The position numbers and the translations under genes are program-made. Below, in pieces: positions 10,534-21,711 of a stretch of DNA of 64,000 nt (positions are counted from its first letter, which is position 1; each line of letters opens with the position of its first letter). Under the pieces are notes generated by a model. The model did no database searches. It saw nothing but the letters and a program-made list of their open reading frames with translations, and was not told where the DNA came from. The stretch comes from Eunapius fragilis. Its lineage: Eukaryota > Porifera > Demospongiae > Spongillida > Spongillidae. The DNA is taken from the NCBI GenBank assembly GCA_963681505.1, contig OY811977.1, positions 1,773,717-1,837,716 of the forward strand, in the 5' to 3' direction.

Positions 10534-11224
10534 AGGTAGTAGAGGGGGGGAGGGAGGGGGAGGGGGGGAGGGAGGGGGAGGGAGGGGAGGGGGGGAGGGA
10601 GGGGGAGGGAGGGGGAGGGGGGGAGGGAGGGGGAGGGAGGGGAGGGGGAGGGAGGGGGAGGGAGGGGAGAGGGAGGGGAGAGGGAGAGGGAGAGGGAGAG
10701 GGAGAGGGAGAGGGAGAGGGAGAGGGAGAGGGAGAGGGAGAGGGAGAGGGAGAGGGAGAGGGAGAGGGAGAGGGAGAGGGAGAGGGAGAGGGAGAGGGAG
10801 AGGGAGGGGGAGAGGGAGAGGGAGAGGGAGAGGGAGAGGGAGAGGGAGAGGGAGAGGGAGGGAGAGGGAGAGGGAGAGGGAGAGGGAGAGGGAGAGGGAG
10901 AGGGAGGGAGAGGGAGAGGGAGAGGGAGAGGGGAGGGAGAGGGAGAGGGAGAGGGAGAGGGAGAGGGAGAGGGAGAGGGAGAGGGAGAGGGAGAGGGAGA
11001 GGGAGAGGGAGAGGGAGAGGGAGAGGGAGAGGGAGAGGGAGAGGGAGAGGGAGAGGGAGAGGGAGAGGGAGAGGGAGAGGGAGAGGGAGAGGGGGAGGGG
11101 GAGGGAAGAAGGGGGGGAGGAAGGGGGAGAGAGGGGGTTGGAGGGAGGGAGGGGAGGGAGGGGGAGGGAGGGGAGGGAGGGGAAGGGATGGGAGGGGAGG
11201 GGTGGGGGAGGGAGAAAGGGGGAG
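10534..11224. repeat. (GAGGGA)n and GGGA-rich purine tract, about 690 bp
   Basis: Almost pure purine on the plus strand, with GAGGGA 6-mers from about 10670 to 11098 flanked by GGGGGA variants. Long open frames on both strands here are artefacts of the repeat. Such tracts can form triplex or G-quadruplex DNA. The matching place in copy 2 (24060-24375) is a different, shorter GGGA/GGAA tract. Confidence 0.95.
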
Positions 11225-11403
11225 ATAATGGGGTGATACATGGGTGTTGTATTCTGTGGTCTTTTAAAAGACTCAAGTTTTTTGTTGTGCCTTGCCCTCT
11301 ATTGAGGGTTGATGAATGGTCTCAATGTGAGTGATTTGGTAACTCAGGAGTTATCATTCCCGTACTTTGACAGGTGAAGTCTTTGAAATGACTGTATTCT
11401 TAC

Positions 11404-11800
11404 CGGGATAGATTACTGGGTGGGGCGGATAGATTACTGGGTGGGGCGGATAGATTACTGGGTGGGGCGGATAGATTACTGGGTGGGGTGGATAGATTAC
11501 TGGGTGGGGCGGATAGATTACTGGGTGGGGCGGGAAGGTTGCTTTGTATGAACTCAATTTTGTGCATAGTTTTGATGTTGTATATTGTACAGAACACATG
11601 GTTACAGCACTCATACATCTACATCTGTTATATGTTTCACTTGTGTGGTCCCCACAGCATATACAAGTTACCTGCTGGGAGCTGACCAGCCAACACCTGT
11701 ATTCAAACAATGCAATTACTTACCATACTTACGGGTTCTTGGGGTTGCCAGGGTGGTTTGGGTTGCTGTGGTGAAGCATGGGTGGGGTGAAATGTGCAAA
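11404..11800 (-). CDS. Putative exons of a proline-rich 7-residue-repeat protein
   Basis: Three exon-like pieces on the minus strand. The first, 11800-11733, follows TTCCCTGCAG and is bounded by GTAAGTATGG. The second, 11696-11672, lies between GAATACAG and GTAACTTG. The third, 11541-11404, ends CCCG with a strong donor GTAAGAATAC. The third consists of six 21-bp repeats reading as HPVIYPP (or NLSAPPS in another frame). Its acceptor (CATACAAAG) is weak, and I cannot show that the pieces share a frame. Copy 2 (24557-24690) keeps the donor but has only three repeats. Treat as a candidate only. Confidence 0.25.
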
Positions 11801-12239
11801 CTGCAGGGAATGAACATGTTGCCTCTATTGGTCATTTGAGCTAATATTGTGTATGAAAGTCAGATTGCATAGCCGTTGATACAGCCCAGTACCTGGTGTT
11901 ATGTCTCCCAGCCATGTTTGAAGCCTTACCGTTGACCATTAATGGTGGTGGTGGTATTGCTTGGCACAAATATGATAACTTGGCCGTGTGTTGGGATTTG
12001 CAGTGTGTGTGTGTGGGTGGGGGGGGGGGGGGGGGGGGGGAGCTTTTATGGATCTAAACTACTCCAAGCATGTACATGTATCACACAAAAAGGAGCTCAA
12101 AATGAAGAATTGAATTTTTGAAGATGGATTTATAACCTACACTTCGGTACAGACTGTATGTGATCTATCAGAATAGAATGTCTATTTCAGAATGTGGTTG
12201 GATATCAATATTGTGGGAGGGTGATAAATATATATGAAT

Positions 12240-12489
12240 ACACTTCCCCTCCATTACCTCACAGTAATGAAGAGTTATAACTAAGTTCACTAAGCAACAA
12301 AATTTGGCCAAGGAGGGGGATATGGTTGCACTTAGTTTTTGAACCAAAACAAGTGAATTTTGGTACAGGAGGTGTGGCTTTCCATCCTAGTAGTTCTGGT
12401 CCCCAGTCCAGGATATGCTGGTCCATCCCTGGGTGTCTGATGGTGTTAACATGACGTCTCACAAGATCATATACCAGGTGGAGATGTGT

Positions 12490-12531
<42 letters not shown>

Positions 12532-13110
12532 GGGTGGGTGGGGGATGGACAAGTCTGTCGTGTTGAGTTGAGGATGTGTGCACCTGTATGTGTGTGTGCC
12601 TGTGTGGATGTGTGGACATGTGGACATGTGGATGTGTGGACATGTGGACATGTGGATGTGTGGACATGTGGACATGTGGATGTGTGGATGTGTGCCTCTG
12701 TGGACATGTAGATGTGTGGATGTGTGCCTCTGTGGACATGTGGATGTGTGGATGTGTGCCTCTGTGGACATGTGGATGTGTGGATGTGTGCCTCTGTGGA
12801 CATGTGGATGTGTGGATGTGTGCCTCTGTGGACATGTGGATGTGTGGATGTGTGCCTCTGTGGACATGTGGATGTGTGGATGTGTGCCTCTGTGGACATG
12901 TGGATGTGTGGATGTGTGCCTCTGTGGACGTGGATTTGTGCCTGTGTAGATGTGTGTGTGTGCATTGAGGGCAGTGTGAAGTGTGCGGGCAATGGCCTCG
13001 AAGCGTGGATGGTACATTTGGTTTCCACTTAAACCAGAAATGAGTGCAATACCTGACCCTATAATACACCACACAACCTTTGGCTAATGGTATCTGGGTT
13101 AAAAACTGGT
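12240..13110. repeat. Duplicated block, copy 4 (D-F) with 32-bp minisatellite
   Basis: Blocks D, E and F with an expanded TG-rich centre. At about 12600-12926 a 32-bp unit (GCCTCTGTGGACATGTGGAT plus 12 more bases) is repeated about seven to eight times, preceded by shorter TGTGGACATG units. ORFs through it are repeat artefacts. Confidence 0.75.
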
Positions 13111-13264
13111 TGAATCGGCCGAAAAGTTGGACATCATCAGGTTCAGATGAATGACTGATCGTTAGGCATCGATTGATATATGAATAAAATTATTTGTTCA
13201 CACCCACAAGTGCAAGGGACGAATGAAAAACATTTATAAATACTGACGTGCTAGTATTAGATGT

Positions 13265-13334
13265 GAGGTCCGATGGCTAGGGTTATCTTCTTGTTGAAAT
13301 CTACCCCTATCCGCTCACTTGACCTCTTCTTTTT
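13265..13334 (+). ncRNA. Y RNA-like gene, copy 7
   Basis: GAGGTCCGATGGCTAGGGTT, CTACCCCTATCC, CACTTGACCTC, then TTCTTTTT. TATAAATA is at 13235-13242 and the PSE-like block at 13205-13222. The transcribed part is identical to copies 1 and 3 over nearly its whole length. Confidence 0.89.
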
Positions 13335-13940
13335 CTTTTCCCAGTTTCATTATAAATGGACCAATAACAAACACAAACAACTTGGAAGCGTTCATCTCTA
13401 CGTTACATGCTGGTAGAGTCTGAAGCGATTGGCACAATTTCTGAAGCGATTGGCACAATTTCCGTACTTAGCAGTGCAACTGTTCCTAACTGGAGTGATA
13501 GAACTGTTCCTGTACACTTCAATATACCCACACAACAATGCATACTGATATGCCTTCCACACTGCTGTAGAAGTGATATGCCACAAGTGTTCGTTCCTAC
13601 ATTACATGCTGACTGAGCCAGAAGCAATTGGCACAATGTCTGTTGTTTACAACTGTTCCTAACACGAGTGATCCTTACTGAAATCTTCAGGAAGTAGATT
13701 AGGATGACCAACGTAAAAAGTGAGACATGCGTATACACTGCTATGCCTTCAACATTTGTCAAATGTACACTGCTATGCCTTCAACATTTGTCAAATGCAC
13801 ATTGATATGCCTTCACACTGGTCAATACGCACACAACAATGTACACTGATATGCCTTCACACTAAACATAGTGTACACCTGTACAATGTACACTACACAA
13901 TGGTGTGCACTTCAATATACTCACACCACAATGTACACTG

Positions 13941-14213
13941 ATAGAAGATAGAGTATGGCGCCGAAGGCGCCAAGTACGGCGCCGAAGGCGCCCCCGTCCA
14001 CCAAGATGGCGGTTATTAAGGAAGGGGTGAGTTATAAGTTTCAATGAAGAGTGTCGGGAGGGAGGGACGGGTGCAATTTGAGGGCGGATTCGGAGAGGGG
14101 GTGAAAAGTTGGGTCGGCGTAGCGGGCCTTCGGCCCGCGGGGCCTTCGGCCCCCCCTAAGCCCTAAGCCCTAACTTTTTCTTCTACCACTCACAGTCCTT
14201 CGGACTGTTTATA
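13941..14213. mobile_element. GC-rich insertion with five TTC/GAA-loop hairpins
   Basis: This insert splits an iteron phrase that is uninterrupted near 7650 ('acactgatatgccttcacac'), so that site shows its ends. It carries five perfect hairpins: GGCGCCGAAGGCGCC at 13957-13971 and 13978-13992, GCGGGCCTTCGGCCCGC at 14122-14138, GGGGCCTTCGGCCCC at 14139-14153, and CAGTCCTTCGGACTG at 14193-14207. As RNA, three are C(UUCG)G tetraloops. It also has three copies of CCCTAAG. Composition is unlike its surroundings. Similar hairpins occur in GC-rich organelle repeats of some lineages; origin here is unknown. Confidence 0.7.
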
Positions 14214-14510
14214 TCATGCCTTCACACTGCTGTGCCTTCATACTGCTGTACAAGTGCTTAGCTATGCAATGTCCTTAATGGGTTTAATGTCCTTGGCCAT
14301 GCAATGTCCTTAATGGCTGTCCAGAAGGATACTTGCCCAATTAATGCCCTCTTCTCCATCCTCTATCTATATCAAAGTTCGACATCATCAGGTTAAGATG
14401 ATTGACTGATCATCGTGAACATCTCTGAACAACGCATGAACAACAAACACACGCGTGACCGCAAGGGTTTAGCATCGATTGGTATATGAATAAAATTATC
14501 TGTTCACACC

Positions 14511-14552
14511 CACAAGCGCAAGGGACGAACGATAAACATTTATAAATACTGA
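14511..14552 (+). promoter_or_regulatory. Orphan Y RNA promoter (no RNA body)
   Basis: CACAAGCGCAAGGGACGA (14511-14528) and TATAAATA (14541-14548) have the normal Y promoter spacing, but the sequence switches at about 14552 to 'ggcactgaatagctag', shared with 17933-17945 and not part of a Y RNA. A recombination breakpoint removed the RNA. Confidence 0.75.
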
Positions 14553-14569
14553 GGGCACTGAATAGCTAG

Positions 14570-15850
14570 CTGATGTTTGTCTGCAGTGGAGAAGGCCCAA
14601 CTCTTTGCTTTGCTGAGACAGGCAAAAGGCATCACACAGCCTCATGGCTCCGTCCATCACAGGTCACCACTACCCAAAGAGTACATGACCACACCCTCTT
14701 ACATCGTTTGTTTTTCCCCATGAGTTAGTGTTATAGCCTCAGCCAAAGTTGAAGTCCCTACTTTGTAGGGGATTGAAGGGAGTGTGTGTGTTGGACCACC
14801 ACCCCCCTCCCCAACTGACAGATGTGGTAGCCCTTGGCATGGTTCCTTATCATCCAATTACCAGTGCACAAAGCCTTGGTAGCCAATTGCATTACCAGCA
14901 CCTGGCTGGCTTGCAGCTTGGCATGAGGTATCCATGGTGATGTTTGGAGCCTTTGCATGCGCGAAGAAGCAGAGCCCTCTGATTGGTGGGGATGCAAAGG
15001 AGGAAATCCACTGCCAAAGCCTGAAGATGAATTGCCTGACTTTTGTTATGGTTGGAAAGAATGGAGTTGATGGAGATGATGTCACAGTGACTCAATATCA
15101 CGTTAATGATTTCAATCTTGTGTTCAGATCCACTGTACCTTCACCTCCATTACCTCATGATAACCACACATGGCCACTCCTCCATTCACCATGGTTACTA
15201 CCCCATTCACTGTGGTTACTCCTCCTCCATCATGGCCACTTGCCAACCTCATAGCAATGAGGAGTTATAACTAAGTTCACTAAGCAACAAAATTGGACCA
15301 AGGAGGGGGATATGGTTGTACTTAGTTTTTGAACCAAACAAGTGAATTTTGGTACTGGAGGTGTCGTTTTCCATTCCATTAATTCTGGTCCCCAGTCCGA
15401 GATATGCTAGTCCATCCCTGGGTGTCTGATGGTGTTCACCTGACATCTGCTGAGATCATATACCATGTCAGTGGAGATTGTGTATGTGTGTGTGGGGGGG
15501 GGGGGGGGGGAGGGGGGTGGACAAGTCTGTCTTGTCAAGCTGAGGTTGTGTGCACCTATGTGTGTCTGTGCCCATGTGGATGTGTGGATTGTGCTTTTGT
15601 GGATGTGTGGATGTGTGGACATGTGTGTGTGTACATTGAGGGCAATGGCCTTGAAGTATGCTTTCACTTTCTGGTGGTTTAGAGATTCAATGTACCATTT
15701 AAACCAGAAATGAGTACAATACTGGACCTCATAATACTACACATAACCTTTGGCTAAAGGTATCTGGGTTAAAACTGACTGTTGATATTATTACTTGTTT
15801 GAGGAGCTTCTCTGAAGATGAGTGAGGCCAGATTCAGATACACTAAACTT
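14570..15850. repeat. Duplicated block, copy 5 (B-F)
   Basis: Blocks B to F in standard order, without A. The TG tract in E is replaced partly by a G run (15494-15511). Confidence 0.65.
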
Positions 15851-16264
15851 TCCCTGCGCTCACCATGGCTACCTATCCATTACCTCACAATGACCACTCC
15901 TCCTTTCATCCTGGCTACACCTCAATCACATCATGAAGTCAGCATATTGTCATAGCCATGAATGTTGTACCAAAAAGTCATTTGTAGTTTAGGAGGTGTG
16001 GTTACAAGTCTAGTAGTCCAATCCAGTGATTTATACCAATCTTCTTAATCAATGGCGGATGCGTGCTCAATTAATGCCCTCTTCTCCATCTCCATCCCCG
16101 TAAGTTTGACCTCATCAGGTTCAGATGATTGACTAATGTCGTTGAACAACGAACAGGTGCGTGATCTTACAAGTGCCCCGGATGAAAAGATTATTTGTTC
16201 AACCCACAATTGCAAGGGACGAACGAGAATCATTTATAAATATTGACGCATTAGTATTACTTGC

Positions 16265-16326
16265 GAGGTCCGATGGTTAGGATGATCTCTGAAATCTACC
16301 CCTATCCGCTCACTTGACCTCTTTTT
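16265..16326 (+). ncRNA. Y RNA-like gene, copy 8 (loop motif changed)
   Basis: GAGGTCCGATGG is followed by TTAGGATGATC in place of CTAGGGTTATC, so the conserved GGGTTATC is lost, while CACTTGACCTC and T5 are intact. TATAAATA is at 16235-16242; the PSE-like block at 16205-16222 reads CACAATTGCAAGGGACGA. Confidence 0.78.
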
Positions 16327-16383
16327 ATTTTATCGTCAATGCCATTATAAATGAAGTAGTTCTGTCTTTATCTTTATCTCGGA

Positions 16384-16412
16384 AAACTACCCCTTTCCGC
16401 TCACTGGACCTC
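16384..16412 (+). pseudogene. Y RNA 3'-half fragment
   Basis: Only the 3' arm is present (ACTACCCCTTTCCGCTCACT then GGACCTCTTC), following 'ctttatctcgg'. No 5' arm or promoter. The same fragment type recurs at 19774 and 21712. Confidence 0.7.
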
Positions 16413-17149
16413 TTCTTATTTTATTTTATTTTCACCAATTGCATTATGAATGAAGTACTTTGTCCCTATCGATCAAATGACAAACACAAACAACAACAAC
16501 ACGCAAGCGTTCGTCCCTACATATCATGCTGGCAGTCTGAGCGATTGGCACAATCTCCGTACTTTACAACTGTTTCTGATCCTCACTAAAGTAGACTACG
16601 ACAACCAACGTATAAAAAGTGAATTCAACATTTGTCAAATGAACCCTGCTATAATTATGCCTTCATACTGGTGTACACTGCTACGTACGGCTTCACACAG
16701 TTGTAGAATTGTCAAATGTACACTGTTATGCCTTCAAACTGGTGTACACTTCAACTGACACGCACGCAACAATGCACACTGATATGCCTTCACATTATTA
16801 CACTACACAATGTGTACACTTCAATACAACCGCAATGCACACTGATATGCTGTAGAGTGATATGTGCCTTCACGCTCTGTACAAGTGCTACGCAGTGTTC
16901 TTAATGGCTGTCCAGAAGGATGCTTGCCCAATTAATGCCCTCTTCTCCATCTCCATCTCCTATCTATATCAAAGATTGACATCACCATGTTAAGATGATT
17001 GACTGATCATAGTCGACATTGCATGAACAACAAAAACATGCGTGACCGCAAGGTCGATTGATATATGAATAAAATTATCTGTTCACACCCACAAGCGCAA
17101 GGGACGAACGATAAACATTTATAAATACTGACGCGTTAGTATTACTTCT

Positions 17150-17219
17150 GAGGTCCGATGGCTAGGGTTATCTTCTTGTTGAAAACTACCCCTATCCGCT
17201 CCCTTGACCTCTTCTTTTT
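17150..17219 (+). ncRNA. Y RNA-like gene, copy 9
   Basis: GAGGTCCGATGGCTAGGGTT, CTACCCCTATCC, then GCTCCCTTGACCTC (A to C in the usual CACTTGAC) and TTCTTTTTT. TATAAATA is at 17120-17127 and the PSE-like block at 17090-17107. The changed base lies in the conserved Ro60-binding lower stem region. Confidence 0.85.
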
Positions 17220-17284
17220 TTTTTTCCTCTCCCCATATTGAATTACGTCGTTTTGTGATCATTTTTATCTTCGTCCGTACGTTA

Positions 17285-18854
17285 CGTGCTGACACACCAG
17301 AAGACCACAAAGTTACCCGGCAGCTAAGGAGGACAAGGGGAGATCATGTGATGCAATATGGGGCTTACAAGCTAAAGAGATGAACAGGAAGGGGAGGAGG
17401 TGAAGGAAAGGATGGGGAGAAGAAAAGCAAGGGGAAGGGACGTCGGAGAGGAGCTGGTGTGTGTATTTTGTGAATACCAGCAACGTACCTGCATGAATAC
17501 AATGAACAACAGGGTGTGGTTGGTGAAGTAAGGAATGGCAGAAGACCACTAACCCATCCAGTTGGTACTGATATCAGCAGTGGGTGTGCAAGTCTGATCA
17601 GATGTCGAGGACTTGTGGGTGTAAGAGATGTTCTGCAGAATGGTCTTCACCTCTGTGAGATCAATCATGGCACCCTGAGGGGGAGAGGAGGAAGAAGGGT
17701 TATAGAACATCAGCAATGCATGATGAAAATCTCCATTCACAGCACGCACACACACACACACACACACCAAACATATAGTATGTGTGTATAGTGTATGTGT
17801 GTGCAAACATAAGCCACACACACACATACACACACACATATGCAAACATAAGTCTTTCTGTCTGTTTGACTGCCCATAGAACTATAATATTTCACAGAGT
17901 TCATGAAAAATTAGAATATCACTCACGGCTCCGAATAGCTAGCTGATGTTTGTCTGCAGTGGAGGAGGCCCAACTCTTTGCTTTGCTGAGACAGGCAAAA
18001 GGCATCACACAGCCTCATGGCTCCATCCATTACAGGTCATCGCTACCCGAAGAGTACATGACCACACCCTCTTACATTGTTTGTTTTTTCCCATGGTTAG
18101 TGTTATAGCCTCAGCCAAAGTTGAAGTCCCTACTTTGTAGGGAATTGGGGGGAGTGTGGTGTTGGATCCCCTCCCACCCCCCCCCCCCCACCCCCAACTG
18201 ACAGATGTGGTATCATCCAATTAAACAGCATTCCGGTGCACAAAGGCTTGGTAGCCAATTGTATTACCAGCACCTGGCTGGCTTGCAGCTTGGAATGAGG
18301 TATCCATGGTGATGTTTGAAGCCTTTGTATCACGAAGAAGCAGAGCCCTCTGATTGGTGGGGATGCAAAGGAGGAAATCCACTGCCAAAGCCTGAAGATG
18401 AATTGCCTGACTTTTGTTATGGTTGGAAAGAACATGGAGTTGATGGAGATGTCACAGTGACTCAGTATCTCGTTAATGATTTCAATTTTGTGTTCAGATT
18501 CATGGAATGTACTTCCATTACCTCAAGATAACCACACATGACCACTCCTCCATTCACCATGGTTACTACTCCATTCACCGTGGTTACTCCTCCTCCATCA
18601 TGACCTGTCACTTCCCCTCCATTACCTCATAGTAACAAGGAGTTATAACTAAGTTCACTAAGCAACAAAAATTGACCAAGGAGGGGGTAATGGTTGTACT
18701 AAGTTTATGAGCCAAACAAGTGAATTTTGGTACTGGAGGTGTGGTTTTCCTTTCAGTTAGTTCTGGTCCCCAGTCCAGGATATCCTGGTCTATCCCTGGG
18801 TGTCTGATGGTGTTCACCTGACATCTCCCGACAACATATACCAGGTCAGTGGAG

Positions 18855-18927
<73 letters not shown>

Positions 18928-19480
18928 GTTGAGGTTGTGTGCACCAATATGTGTGTGTGCCTGTGTGGAGTGTGGATGTGTGGATGTGTGGATTGTGCTT
19001 TTGTGGACACATGCCTGTGTGTGTACATTGAGGGCAATGGCCTTGAAGTGTGTTTTCACTTTCAGGTGATTTAGAGATTCAATGGATGTTTGTACCATTT
19101 AAACCAGAAATGAGTACAATACTGGACCTCATAATACTCCACACAACCTTTGGCTAAAGGTATCTGGCTTAAAAACTGACTGTTAATATTATTACTTGTT
19201 TGAGGAGCTTCTCTGAAGATGAGTGAGGCCAGATTCAGATACACCAAACTTTCCCTGCGCTCACCATGGCTACCTATCCATTACCTCACAACGACCACTC
19301 CTCCTTTCATCCTGGCTATACCTCAATCACATCAAGAAGTCAGCATATTGTCATAACCATGAATGTTGTACCAAAAAGTCATTTGCAGTTTAGGAGGTGT
19401 GGTTACAAGTCTAGTAGTCCAATCCAGTGATTTATACCAATCTTCTTAATGGCGGATACTTGCTCAATTAATGCCCTCTT
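17285..19480. repeat. Duplicated block, copy 6 (A-F)
   Basis: Complete A-F order like copy 1. On the minus strand, block A holds an exon-like segment 17674-17489 with acceptor CTCCCCCTCAG and donor GTACGT, open except for one TAG that other copies share. A (GT)n of about 67 bp is at 18858-18925. Confidence 0.65.
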
Positions 19481-19654
19481 CTCCATCTCCATCCCCGTAA
19501 GTTTGACCTCATCAGGTTCAGATGATTGACTAATGTCGTTGAACAACTAACAGGTGCGTGATCTTACAAGTGCGAAACGATTATTTGTTCAACCCACAAT
19601 TGCAAGGGTCGAACGAGAAACATTTATAAATACTGACGCGTTAGTATTACTTCT

Positions 19655-19718
19655 TAGGTCCGATGGTTAGGGTTATCTTGGAAAAACTACCCCCTATCCG
19701 CTCACTTGACCTCTTTTT
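19655..19718 (+). ncRNA. Y RNA-like gene, copy 10
   Basis: Starts TAGGTCCGATGG (first G of the outer stem replaced by T, losing one pair), then TTAGGGTTATC, CCCTATCC, CACTTGACCTC and T5. TATAAATA is at 19625-19632 and the PSE-like block at 19595-19612 (CACAATTGCAAGGGTCGA). Confidence 0.85.
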
Positions 19719-19773
19719 ATTTTATCGTCAAAACCATTATGAATGAAGTAGTTCTGTCTTTATCTTTATCTCG

Positions 19774-19808
19774 GAAAACTACCCCTTTCCGCTCACTTGA
19801 CCTCTTCT
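19774..19808 (+). pseudogene. Y RNA 3'-half fragment
   Basis: GAAAACTACCCCTTTCCGCT then CACTTGACCTC. The 5' arm is absent, so no stem can form. Confidence 0.7.
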
Positions 19809-20391
19809 TTTATTTTAATTTTCACCAATTCCATTATGAATGCAGTACTTTGTCCCTATCGACCAAATGACAAACACAAACAACAACAACACGCAAGCGT
19901 TCGTCCCTACATATCATGCTGGCAGTCTGAGCGATTGGCACAATCTCCGTACTTTACAACTGTTCCTAACCCGGGTGATCCTCACTAAAGTTTAAGTAGA
20001 CTACGACAACCTACGTAAAAAGTGAATTCAACATTTGTCAAATGAACCCTGCTATAATTATGCCTACATACTGGTGTACACTGCTACGCCTTCACACAGT
20101 TGTAGAATTGTCAAATGTACACTGTTATGCCTTCAAACTGGTGTACACTTCAACACGCACACAACAATGCACACTGATATGCCTTCACGTTATTACACTA
20201 CACAAAGTGTACACTTCAATACAACAATGCACACTGATATGCTGAGGAGTGATATGTGCCTTCACGCTCTGTACAAGTGCTACGCAGTGTTCTTAATGGC
20301 TGTCCAAAGGATATATGCCCTCTTCTCCATCTCCTATCTATCCTGAAAGTCGGATATCATCAGGTTCAGATAACTGGCTGATCGTGACTTT

Positions 20392-20781
20392 ATAAGACCA
20401 GTTGCGGCGCGAACGTTTATCGTTGGGATGGCCTTATAAGGCCATAATAACGACAAACGTGTTAGTCGTGGGCGTTAATTTCAGCGGCCATTTTGGTGGG
20501 CAAAATGTACAGGTGAGTATGGCCAAAATGGAATGGTCACGAGTTGTGTACAATCGGCAGAACAAATCGGTTCGAAAAGAATTGTGACAGGTAAACATTC
20601 AAATTTCTTACCGATAGCTAACTTTTTCGAACCGATTTGTTCTGCCGATTGTACACAACTCGTGACCATTCCATTTTGGCCCATACTCACCTGTACATTT
20701 TGCCCACCAAAATGGCCGCCGAAATTGACGCCCACGACTAACACGTTCGACGATAAACGTTCGCGCCGCAACTGGTCTATA
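20392..20781. mobile_element. Inverted-repeat (MITE-like) insertion of about 390 bp
   Basis: Arms starting AGACCAGTTGCGGCGCGAAC and ending with its complement are near-perfect inverted repeats around a short centre near 20585-20620. The left arm holds a 26-bp extra segment near 20425-20450. The uninterrupted paralogous site at about 22405-22425 ('gatcgtgactttattataag') shows that it inserted into the duplicated block. ORFs on both strands mirror each other because of the symmetry and are not genes. Confidence 0.85.
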
Positions 20782-20878
20782 CGTGCGATGTATTGGTATA
20801 TGAATATCTGTTCAAACCCACAAGGGCAAGGGTCGAATGAAAAACATTTATAAATACTGACGCGCTAGCATTACTTGT

Positions 20879-20939
20879 GAGGTCCGATGGCTAGGGTTAT
20901 CTTCCAAAAGTACCCCCCTATCCGCTCACTTGACCTTTT
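20879..20939 (+). ncRNA. Y RNA-like gene, copy 11
   Basis: GAGGTCCGATGGCTAGGGTT, a short loop (CTTCCAAAAG), then TACCCCCCTATCC, CACTTGACC and TTTT. TATAAATA is at 20849-20856; the PSE-like block at 20819-20836 reads CACAAGGGCAAGGGTCGA. Confidence 0.86.
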
Positions 20940-20959
20940 ATTTTTCATTTCCCCCTCCC

Positions 20960-21450
20960 CATCTTCTGTTCTCCTTTTGTGGATGTGTGGACATGTGCCT
21001 GTGTGTGTACATTGAGGGCAATGGCCTTGAAGTGTGTTTTCACTTTCAGGTGATTTAGAGATTCAATGTACCCTTTAAACCAGAAATGAGTACAATATTG
21101 GACCTCATAATACTCCACATAACCTTTGGCTAAAGGTATCTGGGTTAAAAACTGACTGTTAATATTATTACTTGTTTGAGGAGTTTCTCTATAGATGAGT
21201 GAGGCCAGATTCAGATACACCAAACTTTCCCTGCGCTCACCATGGCTACCTATCCATTACCTCACAATGGCCACTCCTCCTCTCATCCTGGCTACACCTC
21301 AATCACATCATGAAGTCAGCATATTGTCATAACCATGAATGTTGTACCAAAAAGTCATTTGTAGTTTAGGAGGTGTGGTTACAAGTCTAGTAGTCCAATC
21401 CAGTGATTTATACCAATCTTCTTAATGGCGGATACTTGCTCAATTAATGC
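20960..21450. repeat. Duplicated block, copy 7 (F and downstream only)
   Basis: Starts inside the TG-rich end of E and continues through F and the 'cctcaatcacatca' stretch shared with 15870-16030 and 19280-19440. Confidence 0.6.
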
Positions 21451-21570
21451 CCTCTTCTCCATCTCCATCCCCGTAAGTTTGACCTCATCAGGTTCAGATG
21501 ATTGACTAATGTCGTTGAACAACGAACAGGTGCGTGATCTTACAAGTGCGAAACGATTATTTGTTCAACC

Positions 21571-21657
21571 CACAATTGCAAGGGTCGAACGAGAAACATT
21601 TATAAATACTGACGCGTTAGTATTACTTCTCCCTATCCGCTCACTTGACCTCTTTTT
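21571..21657 (+). pseudogene. Y RNA-like gene with deleted 5' arm
   Basis: The promoter is intact (PSE-like 21571-21588, TATAAATA 21601-21608), but the body begins directly with CCCTATCCGCTCACTTGACC and T5. About 40 nt, including GGTCCGATGG, are deleted. If transcribed, the product could not form the Y stem. Confidence 0.8.
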
Positions 21658-21711
21658 ATTTTATCGTCAAAACCATTATAAATGAAGTAGTTCTGTCTTT
21701 ATCTTTATCTC

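Larger units (their letters stand above)
10022..12236. repeat. Segmental duplication, copy 1
   Basis: From 'gtgcttacatcttcaa' through iterons, a purine-rich tract, 21-bp repeats and a long low-repeat stretch to about 12236, this segment matches 23590-25345 in order and orientation. The second copy runs up to the promoter of the SAM gene, so copy 1 looks like the upstream region of that gene without the gene. Poly-G of about 30 occurs near 12015-12041. Confidence 0.8.

Noticed and set aside
10437-11276. Long open frames on both strands in the GAGGGA tract
   Set aside because: Products of a 6-bp repeat, giving Arg-Gly, Gly-Glu or Ser-Pro polymers with no other domain.
12459-13074. 200-270-codon frames rich in His-Thr or Cys-Val near 12.5-13 kb
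   Set aside because: Caused by the 32-bp minisatellite and TG tract; not conserved as a frame in sister blocks.
14153-14176. Telomere repeat (TTAGGG)
   Set aside because: Only three copies of a 7-mer CCCTAAG inside a hairpin-rich insertion; not a telomere array.
20402-20853. Two mirror-image ORFs near 20.4-20.8 kb
   Set aside because: They result from the inverted arms of one MITE-like element.
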